Source: Streptomyces liliifuscus
Lineage (GTDB): Bacteria; Actinomycetota; Actinomycetes; Streptomycetales; Streptomycetaceae
Assembly: GCF_016598615.1 (NCBI RefSeq)
Contig: NZ_CP066831.1
Span: 10,478,001 to 10,542,000 of the forward strand
Direction: 5' to 3'
Length of the DNA: 64,000 nucleotides
Below are positions 36,796 to 45,210 of this stretch, one piece after another. Every line of letters starts with the position of its first letter. Position 1 is the first letter of the stretch. The position numbers were made by a program, and so were the translations under genes. Under the pieces are notes generated by a model. The model was given only the letters and a program-made list of their open reading frames with translations, did no database searches and was not told where the DNA came from.

Positions 36796-38292
36796 CTACA
36801 GGGGGATGGTCACCTCGTCCTCGACCGGCGGGTCCAGTTCCTGCTGCCGATTGCCCGTCGCCGAGAAGCAGCGCAACCGGACCGAGTCCGGAGTGACGTC
36901 CAGGCGCAGGAAACACTTGAAGAAGGGCGGGCTGTACGTCGCCGAGCCCGGGGACAGCAGTTGCGTGTACGCCTTGCGCACGGGGAGGCGGAAGCGGGAG
37001 GTGCGGTCCGGACGGCCGCCGGCGCCCAGCAGGCTCGCGACCAGGCGGGTACGCAGGGTGACGCGAGCGGGCGAGGCCTGAGCGCGGGTCGGGCGGATGC
37101 CCAGCCGTTTCGCGATGACGGCGGTGGCCTCGCCCTCGGTGAGAGTGAAGAAGCGCCGCATGCGCAGCCGGCGTCCGTAGAGCCTGCTGTAGAAGGCGAG
37201 CGAGTCGCCGCGCAGCGGATAGCAGCGGAAGTCGTCCTCGGAGACACCGGCGACCGAGACGCGCGGAATGGTGTGCGTGGCGTGCATGAAGGCTCCGCCG
37301 CCACCGGCGACCACGTACTGGATCGTGCGGCCGTCCACCGTCACCGGATATCGCTGGTAGTTGTGGATGTCACCGCCTATCGCGGCCACGTAGTGATGGT
37401 CCGGGTCGCGCACGATGTCGGCGACGGTTCCGCCGCCGTCGATGGGGCAGGGGTGGTGCTCGGCGTCCACGTACAGGGGCGTGCCGGTGATGAGGATCTT
37501 CGGGGTGTCACCCTTCGACACCTCCCGGAGCCAGCGGCCCTGCTCGGCGTCGACGGTCCCCAGCAGACCGGTGTCGATGCCTATGATGCGCACCGGCCCG
37601 GCGTCGACGGCCCAGTACGGGCCGGGTTGGACAGCCCGTTGGGCGGGCGCCGAGCGCAACTGTCGTGCCTCGGCCAGGCGTTGCTCGTCGATGGCACGCG
37701 GCTTGTGCCACAGCCGCGACCGCAGCCAGGCGGGTGTCAGCGGGCGGGGCGTGTCTTCCGGCGGGAGAGGCGGGGCCTCGCAGAAGACCCGCATGAAGCC
37801 CTGGAGATCCTCGTACCAGTCGTGGTTGCCGGGTATCGCGTAGATGGGTGCCTGGTAGTCCTTGTACGGGCGGTAGAACTTCGTGCCGTAGTCGTCGGCG
37901 GTGCCGACCGGATAGACCACGTCACTGGCGAGAACCGCGAACCGCGTGTCCTGACTGACCTTCAGAAAGCCGGGGACGACGGCGTATTGCGGGTCGTCAC
38001 CCTCGCCCGTGTCCCCGATGACCATGAACGAGAAGTGGTCCGGATCGTCGCGCCGGACCACTTTGTCGGCGGGTGCCCGAGCGACTGTCCGCAGTTCCAC
38101 CCACCGGTTGCGGGTCCGGCCGGTGGGGTCGCCGAACCAGGAGGCCAGCACGCCGTTGCGGGCGGGCCAGAGCGTCTTCGGGTTGAGCCAGGAGAGCTTC
38201 TCGACCCGGTGCGGCATCAACTGCTTGTAGTCGCCGCGTTCCGCGGTGCCCCAGCCGGCGCCCTCGGCGGTGTCGCGTGAAGAGTGTGACAT
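36796..38292 (-). CDS. Calcineurin-like metallophosphoesterase
   Basis: A 498-residue phosphoesterase. The metal-binding motifs are FSFMVIGDTGEGDD (first Asp), YAIPGNHDWYED (GNHD), ILITGTPLYV and AAIGGDIHNYQRYP (GGDIH). The N-terminal 80 residues and C-terminal 150 residues (TYSPPFFKCFLRLDVTPDSV) are extra to the catalytic core. No signal peptide is seen, so it is cytosolic unless exported otherwise. The usual D-x-H of the first motif appears as D-T-G, so metal site 1 may differ from textbook enzymes. ATG at 38292; divergent from a flavin oxidoreductase with a 78-bp gap. Confidence 0.85.
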   Translation of the reverse strand: MSHSSRDTAEGAGWGTAERGDYKQLMPHRVEKLSWLNPKTLWPARNGVLASWFGDPTGRTRNRWVELRTVARAPADKVVRRDDPDHFSFMVIGDTGEGDDPQYAVVPGFLKVSQDTRFAVLASDVVYPVGTADDYGTKFYRPYKDYQAPIYAIPGNHDWYEDLQGFMRVFCEAPPLPPEDTPRPLTPAWLRSRLWHKPRAIDEQRLAEARQLRSAPAQRAVQPGPYWAVDAGPVRIIGIDTGLLGTVDAEQGRWLREVSKGDTPKILITGTPLYVDAEHHPCPIDGGGTVADIVRDPDHHYVAAIGGDIHNYQRYPVTVDGRTIQYVVAGGGGAFMHATHTIPRVSVAGVSEDDFRCYPLRGDSLAFYSRLYGRRLRMRRFFTLTEGEATAVIAKRLGIRPTRAQASPARVTLRTRLVASLLGAGGRPDRTSRFRLPVRKAYTQLLSPGSATYSPPFFKCFLRLDVTPDSVRLRCFSATGNRQQELDPPVEDEVTIPL

Positions 38293-38370
38293 CGGTGCAC
38301 GGTAACAACGCCCTCGTCCGAAGATCCTGTCGGGGCCGTCGAGCGGCAGGCAGCAACTACCGTGCTGTGT

Positions 38371-39336
38371 ATGGACATCAGTGTGGTTGCCGCGGCACGG
38401 GAGGACGACAGCCCGCTCGACGAGCCGTTGCGGGTGGCCGCGCTCGCCGACCGGCTCGGATACCGCGAGGTATGGGCCGGTGAGGGGCCCACCTGGGACG
38501 CGTTCGTACTCGCCACGGCCGTCGGGCTCGCCACCGTGCGCGTCACGCTGACCGCCGGACCCGTCCCCGTCTCCGTACGGGACCCGCTGACGATCGCCAG
38601 AGGCGCGGCGTCCGTGGCCGCGGTGATCGGCCGCCCGGTCGGGGTGGCGCTCGGGACGTCCAGCAAGCGGGTGGTCGAAGGCGTCCACGGCAGACCGCGC
38701 ACCCGGCCCGCCGCCGCACTGGCACAGTCCGCCGAGGCGGTACGCGGTCTCATGCACGGCGAACCCGGCGAGGAGATCGTGCCCGGAAGCACCTTCCGCC
38801 GACGTCAGCAGCCGCCCGGAGGCCCGCTCACCGTGGCGGCGTTCGGAGACCGCGCGATCGCCGTCGCCGCCGCGCACGCCGACCGCATGCTGCTCGACGT
38901 CGTCTCCCCGGAGCAAGTCCGCACCCTGCGAGCCAAGTTGACCGCGGCCGCCGAGCTTGTCGGCCGGACCCCGCCGCGACTGGCCGCCTGGCTGCCCGCG
39001 GCCGTCGACCCCGAACCCGAGTCCCTCCGGCAGATCCTGCGCAGCGTCGTCGGCTATCTGACCGTCCCGGGATACAGCGACGTGTTCACCGCGGCCGGCT
39101 TCGGCGAGGCGGTCGACCTCGCCCGCTCCGACGCGACCCCGGACACTCTCCTCGCGGCTCTCCCACCCGAGGCCGCGAACGCGCTCGCCCTGGTGGGAGA
39201 CGCCCCGACCGTCCGCGCCCGCATCGACGCGTACGCCACCGCCGGCCTGGACGAGATCGCCGTGGTCCCCGCCACTGCGGGCGACCCGGCGGGGGAGCGG
39301 ACACTGACAGCACTGGCGGACCTGGTGTCCGGGTGA
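38371..39336 (+). CDS. LLM-class flavin-dependent oxidoreductase (F420/FMN)
   Basis: A 321-residue TIM-barrel protein of the luciferase-like monooxygenase class, with RVAALADRLGYREVWAGEGP near the start, TLTAGPVPVSVRDPLTIARG, GVALGTSSKRVVEGVHGRP and a C-terminal LVGDAPTVRARIDAYATAGL. These features resemble F420-dependent LLM proteins of actinobacteria. The substrate is unknown. ATG 38371 is preferred to an upstream in-frame start at 38362. Confidence 0.88.
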   Translation: MDISVVAAAREDDSPLDEPLRVAALADRLGYREVWAGEGPTWDAFVLATAVGLATVRVTLTAGPVPVSVRDPLTIARGAASVAAVIGRPVGVALGTSSKRVVEGVHGRPRTRPAAALAQSAEAVRGLMHGEPGEEIVPGSTFRRRQQPPGGPLTVAAFGDRAIAVAAAHADRMLLDVVSPEQVRTLRAKLTAAAELVGRTPPRLAAWLPAAVDPEPESLRQILRSVVGYLTVPGYSDVFTAAGFGEAVDLARSDATPDTLLAALPPEAANALALVGDAPTVRARIDAYATAGLDEIAVVPATAGDPAGERTLTALADLVSG

Positions 39337-39374
39337 AGGAGACGGACTAGGCCCGCCCCCTGCATCATGGCCGG

Positions 39375-39893
39375 ATGAGTGATCGTGAGGAACTGCCGAC
39401 AGCGGTGGACGCGGAGGCGCTGCTCGCGCTGGCCGAGGGGTATCACGCCCGCGGGACACGGGCGTTGGGCACCCGCGAGGCCAGTGGGCATCTGGTGAAG
39501 GTGTACGCGATCGAGGCGCCGGGGCGCGAAGTGACGGAGCGGGACGAGGCGGCGGCCCTGCGGATCGCCGGAGCGCAGCTGGCGCTCGGGCGTGCCCGGG
39601 GGTCGCTGGGGCTCGCCGTCCTCCTCGTGCACGCGGGAGGCGACGGGGACTATGTCCTCGTCTGCAACTGGATCGAGGGATACATGTCCGACCTGGCGGT
39701 CTTCTCCGGACCGGCCGGACAGCCCGGACTGCTGCGGCCCGGGCGGGTCGGCCTCGCCCCCTGCGTCTGGGAGGCCGCCGTCCTGGCCCATGAGCGCGAC
39801 GCGTTCACGCGGCACGTCCTTGACGGCAGTGGGCCGGTCGCCGACCGGCTGGCCGCGTGGGGTGCCGACACCACGACGGGAGACGTCCGATGA
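39375..39893 (+). CDS. Conserved hypothetical protein
   Basis: A 172-residue soluble protein: LLALAEGYHARGTRALGTRE, GHLVKVYAIEAPGREVTERD, a hydrophobic GLAVLLVHAGGDGDYVLVCN segment, and LAPCVWEAAVLAHERDAFTR. I recognise it as a type of short protein common in streptomycetes, but no function is known. It overlaps the following acetyltransferase gene as ATGA, so the two are coupled. Confidence 0.8.
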   Translation: MSDREELPTAVDAEALLALAEGYHARGTRALGTREASGHLVKVYAIEAPGREVTERDEAAALRIAGAQLALGRARGSLGLAVLLVHAGGDGDYVLVCNWIEGYMSDLAVFSGPAGQPGLLRPGRVGLAPCVWEAAVLAHERDAFTRHVLDGSGPVADRLAAWGADTTTGDVR

Positions 39894-40357
39894 CCGGCGC
39901 TCCACATGTGAGACACGCACGCCCCGCCGACCTCCCGCGCGTCGCCGAACTGGCCGCGGAGCACGCCTCGTACGAGAAGTCCGGACCGCCCGTCCCGGAC
40001 CTCGCCGAACGGCTCCAGGTCCTCCTCTTCGGCACTCCGAAACCGCGGTTGAGGTGCCTCGTTGCGGAGTTGCCCGACGGAGAGGTCGTCGGCTACGCCA
40101 CCTGCGCGCCCGAAATCTCCACCTGGGAGGGCCGCGAGTACCTCACCATGGACTGTCTCTTCCTTCGCGACGGCAACCGGGGCCTCGGCCTCGGCGCCGC
40201 GCTGATGGACGCGGTGGTGGCCGAGGCGCGGGACCTCGGTCTGACCGAGGTCCAGTGGCAGACCCCCGCGTGGAACGAGGGCGCGATCCGCTTCTACGAC
40301 CGCCTCGGCGCACGAGCGAAGGAGAAGCTCCGCTACTTCCTGGCGGTGCCGGGCTGA
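39890..40357 (+). CDS. GNAT N-acetyltransferase
   Basis: A 155-residue acetyltransferase with HVRHARPADLPRVAELAAEH at the start, LTMDCLFLRDGNRGLGLGAA as the acetyl-CoA pyrophosphate-binding loop (R-G-L-G-L-G), and TPAWNEGAIRFYDRLGA near the C-terminus. It resembles diamine/spermidine-type GNATs in layout, but the substrate is uncertain. ATG 39890 overlaps the upstream stop. Confidence 0.9.
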   Translation: MTGAPHVRHARPADLPRVAELAAEHASYEKSGPPVPDLAERLQVLLFGTPKPRLRCLVAELPDGEVVGYATCAPEISTWEGREYLTMDCLFLRDGNRGLGLGAALMDAVVAEARDLGLTEVQWQTPAWNEGAIRFYDRLGARAKEKLRYFLAVPG

Positions 40358-40388
40358 GCCGCCCCCACCCCCGCCGCGCCGCCGAACC

Positions 40389-40413
40389 GTCGGCCCGCCC
40401 GCCGCGGGCCGAC
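40389..40413. terminator. Bidirectional hairpin terminator
   Basis: GTCGGCCCGC (40389-40398) pairs perfectly with GCGGGCCGAC (40404-40413), giving a 10-bp stem and 5-base loop between the convergent GNAT and LacI genes. Confidence 0.8.
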
Positions 40414-40423
40414 TTCTCCCCGC

Positions 40424-41452
40424 TCAGGACAGGGGCGCCGTCGACCCCCTGATCACCACCCGGCAGGGCAGGGTCTCGACCCCAGAGCGCCGCGCCCCGG
40501 CGATCGCGGTGAACAGGGCGTGCGCGGCGGCGCGGCCGACCTGTTCCAGGTTCATGTCGACGCTCGTCAGGGGCGGCCGGGAGGCGGACGTCAGGACCTG
40601 CCAGTTGTCGAAGCCCATGACCGCCACGTCCTCCGGCACACGGTGGCCGCGCTCGCGCAGTGCGTCCATGACACCGCGCGCGATCTGATCGCTTCCGCAC
40701 AGGACGGCGTCCACGTCAGGGTGTTGGTCGAGCAGCATCGCGGTGGCCGCCCGCCCCCAGCCCTCCGACCACACGCCGAACCGCGGCTCGCCGACCAGGG
40801 CGAGGCCGGCGTCGGCCAGCGCCGCGAGGGCGCCCTCGGACCGCTCCTGCGAGGCGAGATACCCGGGGTCACCGGTGATGTGCGCGATCCGCCTACGACC
40901 GCAGGCGAGCAGATGCTCCACCGCGATCCGGCCGGCGCCCACGCTGTCGGGGACGATGGACAGATCCGCCGGATCCTCGGACGGCGCGTACGCGTAGACG
41001 ACGGGTACGGGCAGTTCGCGGCCCAGTGACGGACGGGGGTCGGTCCGGCTGCCCACCACGATCAATCCGTCGACGCGGCGGCCGAGCAGCGCGCGGACAT
41101 GGTGCTGCTCGCGGATCGCGTCACCGCGGGCGTCGCAGAGGAACACGGCGACCTCGCCCGCGCCGAAGGCGTCCTCGGCGCCCATGAGGATCGGGATGCT
41201 GAACCGGCCCTCCAGGTCGCTCGTGAGCAGACCGACCGTGCCCGTCCGCCCGGCCAGCAGGCCGCGCGCCACCTGATTGGGCCGGAACGACAACCGCTCG
41301 GCCGCCTCGATCACCCGCTGTCTCGTCTCCGCACGCACCTGGCTGCGGCCGTTGAGGGCCTTGGACGCGGTGGCGATGGACACGCCCGCCAGCCTGGCGA
41401 CGTCGCTGAGCGTGGCGGGCTGCGAACGAGAGGGGCCGGTGGCCTGTGCCAT
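40424..41452 (-). CDS. LacI-family repressor of the arabinofuranoside locus
   Basis: A 342-residue regulator. The N-terminal LacI HTH and hinge reads LSDVARLAGVSIATASKALN and RPNQVARGLLAGRTGTVGLL. The periplasmic-binding-protein-like effector domain ends with VAVMGFDNWQVLTSASRPPLTSVDMN. It is divergent from a binding-protein/permease/glycosidase operon and probably represses it until an arabinose-containing saccharide is present. The ATG at 41452 has GGAGC upstream. Candidate operators lie at 41533-41546 and 41633-41652 in the intergenic region. Confidence 0.92.
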   Translation of the reverse strand: MAQATGPSRSQPATLSDVARLAGVSIATASKALNGRSQVRAETRQRVIEAAERLSFRPNQVARGLLAGRTGTVGLLTSDLEGRFSIPILMGAEDAFGAGEVAVFLCDARGDAIREQHHVRALLGRRVDGLIVVGSRTDPRPSLGRELPVPVVYAYAPSEDPADLSIVPDSVGAGRIAVEHLLACGRRRIAHITGDPGYLASQERSEGALAALADAGLALVGEPRFGVWSEGWGRAATAMLLDQHPDVDAVLCGSDQIARGVMDALRERGHRVPEDVAVMGFDNWQVLTSASRPPLTSVDMNLEQVGRAAAHALFTAIAGARRSGVETLPCRVVIRGSTAPLS

Positions 41453-41532
41453 GGAGATTGCTCCTGTCTCGCGTCTCACGCGTCACGTGCCGACCCCGTC
41501 GAGGGTGCACGCCGCCCGGAAAACACTACGCG

Positions 41533-41546
41533 AAACCCTTTCGGTC
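41533..41546. promoter_or_regulatory. Candidate LacI auxiliary operator
   Basis: GAAACCCTTTCGGT matches the downstream operator (AAAACCTTTTCGGT at 41635-41648) at 12 of 14 positions. It lies about 55 bases upstream of the -35 of the operon and 80 bases from the LacI start, so it could serve in autoregulation or looping. Confidence 0.5.
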
Positions 41547-41600
41547 CCGATGCTCCCCCAGGTTTCGAGTGATCCCCATCAGCCGTTACCCGCAAGGGGA

Positions 41601-41629
41601 TTGACGGGTGGTGAGTCGCGTCCTAGCGT
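41601..41629 (+). promoter_or_regulatory. Promoter of the sugar-uptake operon
   Basis: TTGACG (41601-41606), a 17-base spacer and TAGCGT (41624-41629) give a good HrdB-type promoter 120 bases before the binding-protein start. The main candidate operator begins 3 bases after the -10. Confidence 0.7.
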
Positions 41630-41632
41630 CGC

Positions 41633-41652
41633 AGAAAACCTTTTCGGTTTTG
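41633..41652. promoter_or_regulatory. Candidate LacI operator over the transcription start
   Basis: The site contains the perfect inverted repeat AAAACC-5-GGTTTT. It spans the expected +1 of the promoter at 41601-41629, the classic position for LacI-type repression. Confidence 0.6.
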
Positions 41653-41751
41653 TTTCCTTCGCAGAGTTCTTCGCAGAGTTCAGTGCCACCACATCCATCG
41701 TCCCGACCGGCCGGTCCACCCTGGGCCCGCCGCACACGAGGGGGATCGACC

Positions 41752-43071
41752 ATGGGGAGCACGGCCGGACCGCTTGGACACACACGCCGCCTTGTCACCG
41801 GTGCCGTCGCACTGCTCGCCGCCGCGAGCCTGGTCACCGCATGCGGATCGGGGGAGGACGACTCGGGCGGCGGCGGGGGAAAGGGCGGGGCGGTCGACGC
41901 CACGGGCACCGACGACGGCGCCAAGCTGACGATGTGGACGCGTGCGGCAACCCGGCCGCAGAGCGAGGCCCTGGTCAAGGCGTACAACGCGAGCCACAAG
42001 AACGAGATCGAGCTGACCGTCATCCCCACCGACGACTACCAGGCCAAGGTCGGCGCGGCCGCCGGGTCCAAGGACCTGCCCGATCTCTTCGCCTCCGACG
42101 TGGTGTTCGTCCCGAACTACACCTCCAGCGGCCTCTTCGCCGACATCACCGGACGCGTGGACGCCCTGCCCTTCGCCGACAAGCTGGCGCAGTCGCACAT
42201 CAAGGCCGGAACGTACGAGGACAAGAAGTACGTCGTGCCGCACACCCTCGACCTGTCGGTGCTCTTCTACAACAAGGAGCTCTACAAGCAGGCGAAGCTC
42301 GACCCCGAGAAGCCGCCCACCAGCCTGAGCGAGTGGGACCAGCAGGCGCGGGCCGTGGACGCGCTGGGCAAGGGTGTCAACGGCACCTTCTTCGGCGGCA
42401 ACTGCGGTGGCTGCGGCGTCTTCACCTGGTGGCCCTCCATCTGGGCCGCGGGCGACGAGGTGCTGAACAAGGAGGGAACCGAGGCCGAGCTCTCCTCCGA
42501 CACCGCGAAGAAGGTCTACGACACCTACCGCGGATGGGTGGACGACGACATCGTGGCTCCCGGCGCGCGCGACGAGACAGGCACGACCTGGACCGGCGTC
42601 TTCCCGAAGGGCAAGGTCGGTGTCATGCCGATGCCGTCGACCACCCTCGGGCTGATGCCCAAGGACCTCGACCTCGGTGTCGCACCCATCCCCGGGCCCG
42701 ACGGAGGCAAGTCCACCTTCGTCGGCGGTGACGCCATCGGAATCTCCGCCACCAGCAAGTCGGCCGACCAGGCCTGGAACTTCCTCGCCTGGTCCCTGGG
42801 TGACAAGGCACAGGTCGATGTCGTCGCCGCCAACAAGGACGTGGTGGCCCGCACCGATCTCGCGTCCAACAAGTACTCCGACGCGGACCCGCGGCTCGTG
42901 ACGATCAACGAACTCGTGACCGACGGCCACACCCCGTACGCGCTGAAGTTCGGCCAGACCTTCAACGACCCCAACGGCCCCTGGCTGACCCTGATGCGCA
43001 ACGCGGTCTTCGGCGACGGGTCGAAGATCGACAAGGACAACGAGGCGGTCAGCGCGTCCCTGTCCGACTGA
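41752..43071 (+). CDS. Sugar ABC transporter substrate-binding lipoprotein
   Basis: A 439-residue extracellular binding protein, family 1. The lipobox SLVTACGS places lipidated Cys31 after a basic leader, followed by a Gly-rich tether. The mature part has LTMWTRAATRPQSEALVKAY, LPDLFASDVVFVPNYTSSGL, YVVPHTLDLSVLFYNKELY and FVGGDAIGISATSKSADQAW, typical of oligosaccharide binders. ATG 41752 with GAGGGGGA upstream replaces a longer frame. It is the first gene of the operon; a hairpin after it may raise its level over the permeases. Confidence 0.93.
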   Translation: MGSTAGPLGHTRRLVTGAVALLAAASLVTACGSGEDDSGGGGGKGGAVDATGTDDGAKLTMWTRAATRPQSEALVKAYNASHKNEIELTVIPTDDYQAKVGAAAGSKDLPDLFASDVVFVPNYTSSGLFADITGRVDALPFADKLAQSHIKAGTYEDKKYVVPHTLDLSVLFYNKELYKQAKLDPEKPPTSLSEWDQQARAVDALGKGVNGTFFGGNCGGCGVFTWWPSIWAAGDEVLNKEGTEAELSSDTAKKVYDTYRGWVDDDIVAPGARDETGTTWTGVFPKGKVGVMPMPSTTLGLMPKDLDLGVAPIPGPDGGKSTFVGGDAIGISATSKSADQAWNFLAWSLGDKAQVDVVAANKDVVARTDLASNKYSDADPRLVTINELVTDGHTPYALKFGQTFNDPNGPWLTLMRNAVFGDGSKIDKDNEAVSASLSD

Positions 43072-43080
43072 ACGGACACC

Positions 43081-43099
43081 CGCGCCCCTCAGGGGCGCG
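43081..43099 (+). repeat. Intergenic hairpin, streptomycete-type repeat
   Basis: CGCGCCCC and GGGGCGCG flank TCA, forming an 8-bp stem directly after the binding-protein gene. The following GGGGAACTGCGCGACCAG belongs with it; I recognise this combination as a dispersed intergenic sequence found often in streptomycetes. It could attenuate transcription into the permease genes. Confidence 0.6.
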
Positions 43100-43238
43100 G
43101 GGAACTGCGCGACCAGCACCCACTCACCCGCAGCTCACGGTCAAGGGGTCCTGGGCCTCGCCCGGGGCTGGTCTCACCCCACTCCCACCCCACTCCCACG
43201 TCACACGGCAGCGACAGAAGCAGAGGCAGAGGAGAGCC

Positions 43239-44201
43239 ATGCAGGTGAAGGCGGCCGACAGAACGGCCCCCACGCACCGGAGCCCACCGGAGCACCGGAC
43301 CCGCCCCCGGCGCACCCCCACACGCCGGTGGACGTCCCGCAAGGCCCAGGGCCTCGCCTACGCGGCCCCCACGGCCGTGTTCGTCACCGTCTTCTTCCTG
43401 CTGCCGCTGCTGCTCGTCGGACAGATGTCACTGAGCGACTGGCCGCTGCTCGCGGGAGACCGAGGCGTCAACGCGCCCGAGAACTACACCGACGCCGCCG
43501 ACAGCACCCTGTTCTGGCCGGCCGTCCGCTTCACGCTCCTCTACACCGTGATCGTCACGGTCGTACTCCTCGTACTGGCGCTTCTGCTCGCCCTGCTGGT
43601 ACAGGAGTTCCGCCCCGGCGCGGGCTTCTTCCGCACGGTCTACTTCCTGCCCAGCGCCCTGGGACTGGCCTCCGCGTCCCTGCTCTTCTGGGGCCTCTAC
43701 AGCCCCACCACCGGCCCGCTCAGCAGCATCCTGGAGGGCCTCGGCCTCGTCGACGACCCGGTGTCCTTCCTCGGGACATCGACCTCCGCCCTGCTCTCCA
43801 CGGTGTTCCTCATCGTCTGGAAGTTCGCGGGCTTCTACATGCTGATCCTCCTGGTGGGCCTCCAGCGCATCCCCCACGAGGTGTACGAGGCGGCCCGGAT
43901 GGACGGCGCGAGCCGCGGCCAGATCTTCCGCTCCATCACCCTGCCGCTGCTGCGCCCGTCCCTCGCCCTGTGTCTGCTGCTCTGCGTGACCGGATCGCTG
44001 CTCGCCTTCGACCAGTTCTTCATCCTCACCAAGGGCGGACCGGACAACACCACCGTCACCGTCGTCCAGTTGATCTACCGGGAGGCATTCCAACGCCTCG
44101 ACCTCGGTACCGCCGCCGCTCTCTCGATCATGGTGCTGGCCGTGCTGCTCCTGCTCAACGTCCTCCAGTTCCGCGGTCTGCGCCGCGCCGACGAGTCATG
44201 A
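43239..44201 (+). CDS. Sugar ABC transporter permease (MalF type)
   Basis: A 320-residue inner-membrane permease with six helices after an Arg/Pro-rich cytoplasmic start. The first helix is AAPTAVFVTVFFLLPLLLVG. The EAA loop that contacts the ATPase is EVYEAARMDGASRGQIFRSI, then TLPLLRPSLAL. ATG 43239 has AGAGGAGAG upstream. No ATPase gene is present in the operon; in streptomycetes the shared ATPase MsiK usually serves such permeases. Confidence 0.93.
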   Translation: MQVKAADRTAPTHRSPPEHRTRPRRTPTRRWTSRKAQGLAYAAPTAVFVTVFFLLPLLLVGQMSLSDWPLLAGDRGVNAPENYTDAADSTLFWPAVRFTLLYTVIVTVVLLVLALLLALLVQEFRPGAGFFRTVYFLPSALGLASASLLFWGLYSPTTGPLSSILEGLGLVDDPVSFLGTSTSALLSTVFLIVWKFAGFYMLILLVGLQRIPHEVYEAARMDGASRGQIFRSITLPLLRPSLALCLLLCVTGSLLAFDQFFILTKGGPDNTTVTVVQLIYREAFQRLDLGTAAALSIMVLAVLLLLNVLQFRGLRRADES

Positions 44202-44229
44202 CCACCGCCTGATGAGAGGGGACACCACG

Positions 44230-45051
44230 GTGCTCACCCGCGCCCTCGGCCGGACGCCCTACTACGTCGTCGCCGGAGGTCTGGCCGTCATCTTCCTGTT
44301 CCCTCTGGTGTGGAACGCCTGGGCCTCGGTCAGCGGACAGCCCGGCACCGCACAGGAATCGGGCTACGGCCTGGGCAACTACCGGACGCTCCTCGACTAC
44401 GACGCGGGCCTGTGGCGCTATCTCCTCAACAGCACCGTCGTGTCGGCGCTCACCGTCGCCCTGACCCTCGGGGTGTCGCTGCTGGGCGGCTACGCCTTCG
44501 CCCGCTTCGACTTCCCGGGCAAGAACCTGCTGTTCCTGCTCACCCTGGCCATCCTCATGGTCCCGTACGCCACCCTGCTCATCCCGTTGTACGTGCTGCT
44601 CGGCAGGCTCCATCTGCAGAACTCCCTGGTCGGGCTGAGCCTCGTACTGGCCATGTTCCAGCTGCCGTTCGCCACCTTCATGATGCGGATCTCGTTCGAG
44701 GCGGTGCCCCGCGAGCTGGAGGAGTCGGCGCTCGTGGACGGCTGCGGCACGGCGGGCGCGCTGCGCCGCGTCCTCCTGCCGGCCGTGCGGCCGGGGCTGA
44801 TCACCGTGGGGCTCTTCGCGTTCCTCGCGGCCTGGAACGACTTCATCGCACCGCTGATCCTCATCTCCGACAGCGAGAAGGCGCCGCTGCCACTGGCCGT
44901 CGCGAACCTGCGGCAGCAGAGCATGGGCGCCGTCGACTACGGCGCCACCGAGGCCGGCGTGGTGGTCCTCGCCGTGCCCTGCCTGCTCCTCTTCCTGCTG
45001 CTGCAACGCCACTACATACGCGGCTTCATGTCCGGCGCGCTCAAGGGCTGA
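44230..45051 (+). CDS. Sugar ABC transporter permease (MalG type)
   Basis: A 273-residue inner-membrane permease with six helices. The EAA loop is ELEESALVDGCGTAGALRRV, then LLPAVRPGL. A C-terminal RHYIRGFMSGALKG is the usual MalG/AraQ ending. GTG 44230 (VLTRALGRTPYY) is preferred because GAGAGGGGA precedes it; ATG 44212 is in frame but has no SD. It starts 28 bases after the MalF-type gene. Confidence 0.9.
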   Translation: MLTRALGRTPYYVVAGGLAVIFLFPLVWNAWASVSGQPGTAQESGYGLGNYRTLLDYDAGLWRYLLNSTVVSALTVALTLGVSLLGGYAFARFDFPGKNLLFLLTLAILMVPYATLLIPLYVLLGRLHLQNSLVGLSLVLAMFQLPFATFMMRISFEAVPRELEESALVDGCGTAGALRRVLLPAVRPGLITVGLFAFLAAWNDFIAPLILISDSEKAPLPLAVANLRQQSMGAVDYGATEAGVVVLAVPCLLLFLLLQRHYIRGFMSGALKG

Positions 45052-45086
45052 AGTGCCGTCGAGCGCGCCCCGAAGAGCCGAACGGC

Positions 45087-45133
45087 CGACCCGTACATAC
45101 GTGGCCCTTACGGACCCGACCCGTACATACGTG
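45087..45133 (+). repeat. 17-bp direct repeat upstream of the GH127 gene
   Basis: CGACCCGTACATACGTG occurs at 45087-45103 and again, identically, at 45117-45133, exactly 30 bases apart. It lies in the 159-bp gap between the permease and glycosidase genes. It may be a regulator site or a duplication. Confidence 0.7.
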
Positions 45134-45210
45134 ACCGAGCAGACCTGATCCGAACAGATCCGACCCGACCCGCACGGACAACCGGAAGGACGAACCGAAG
45201 GCATGAACTG

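Noticed and set aside
39054..39920. Minus-strand frame opposite the LLM oxidoreductase and hypothetical gene
   Set aside because: Antisense shadow; the plus-strand genes have family motifs and a coupled start.
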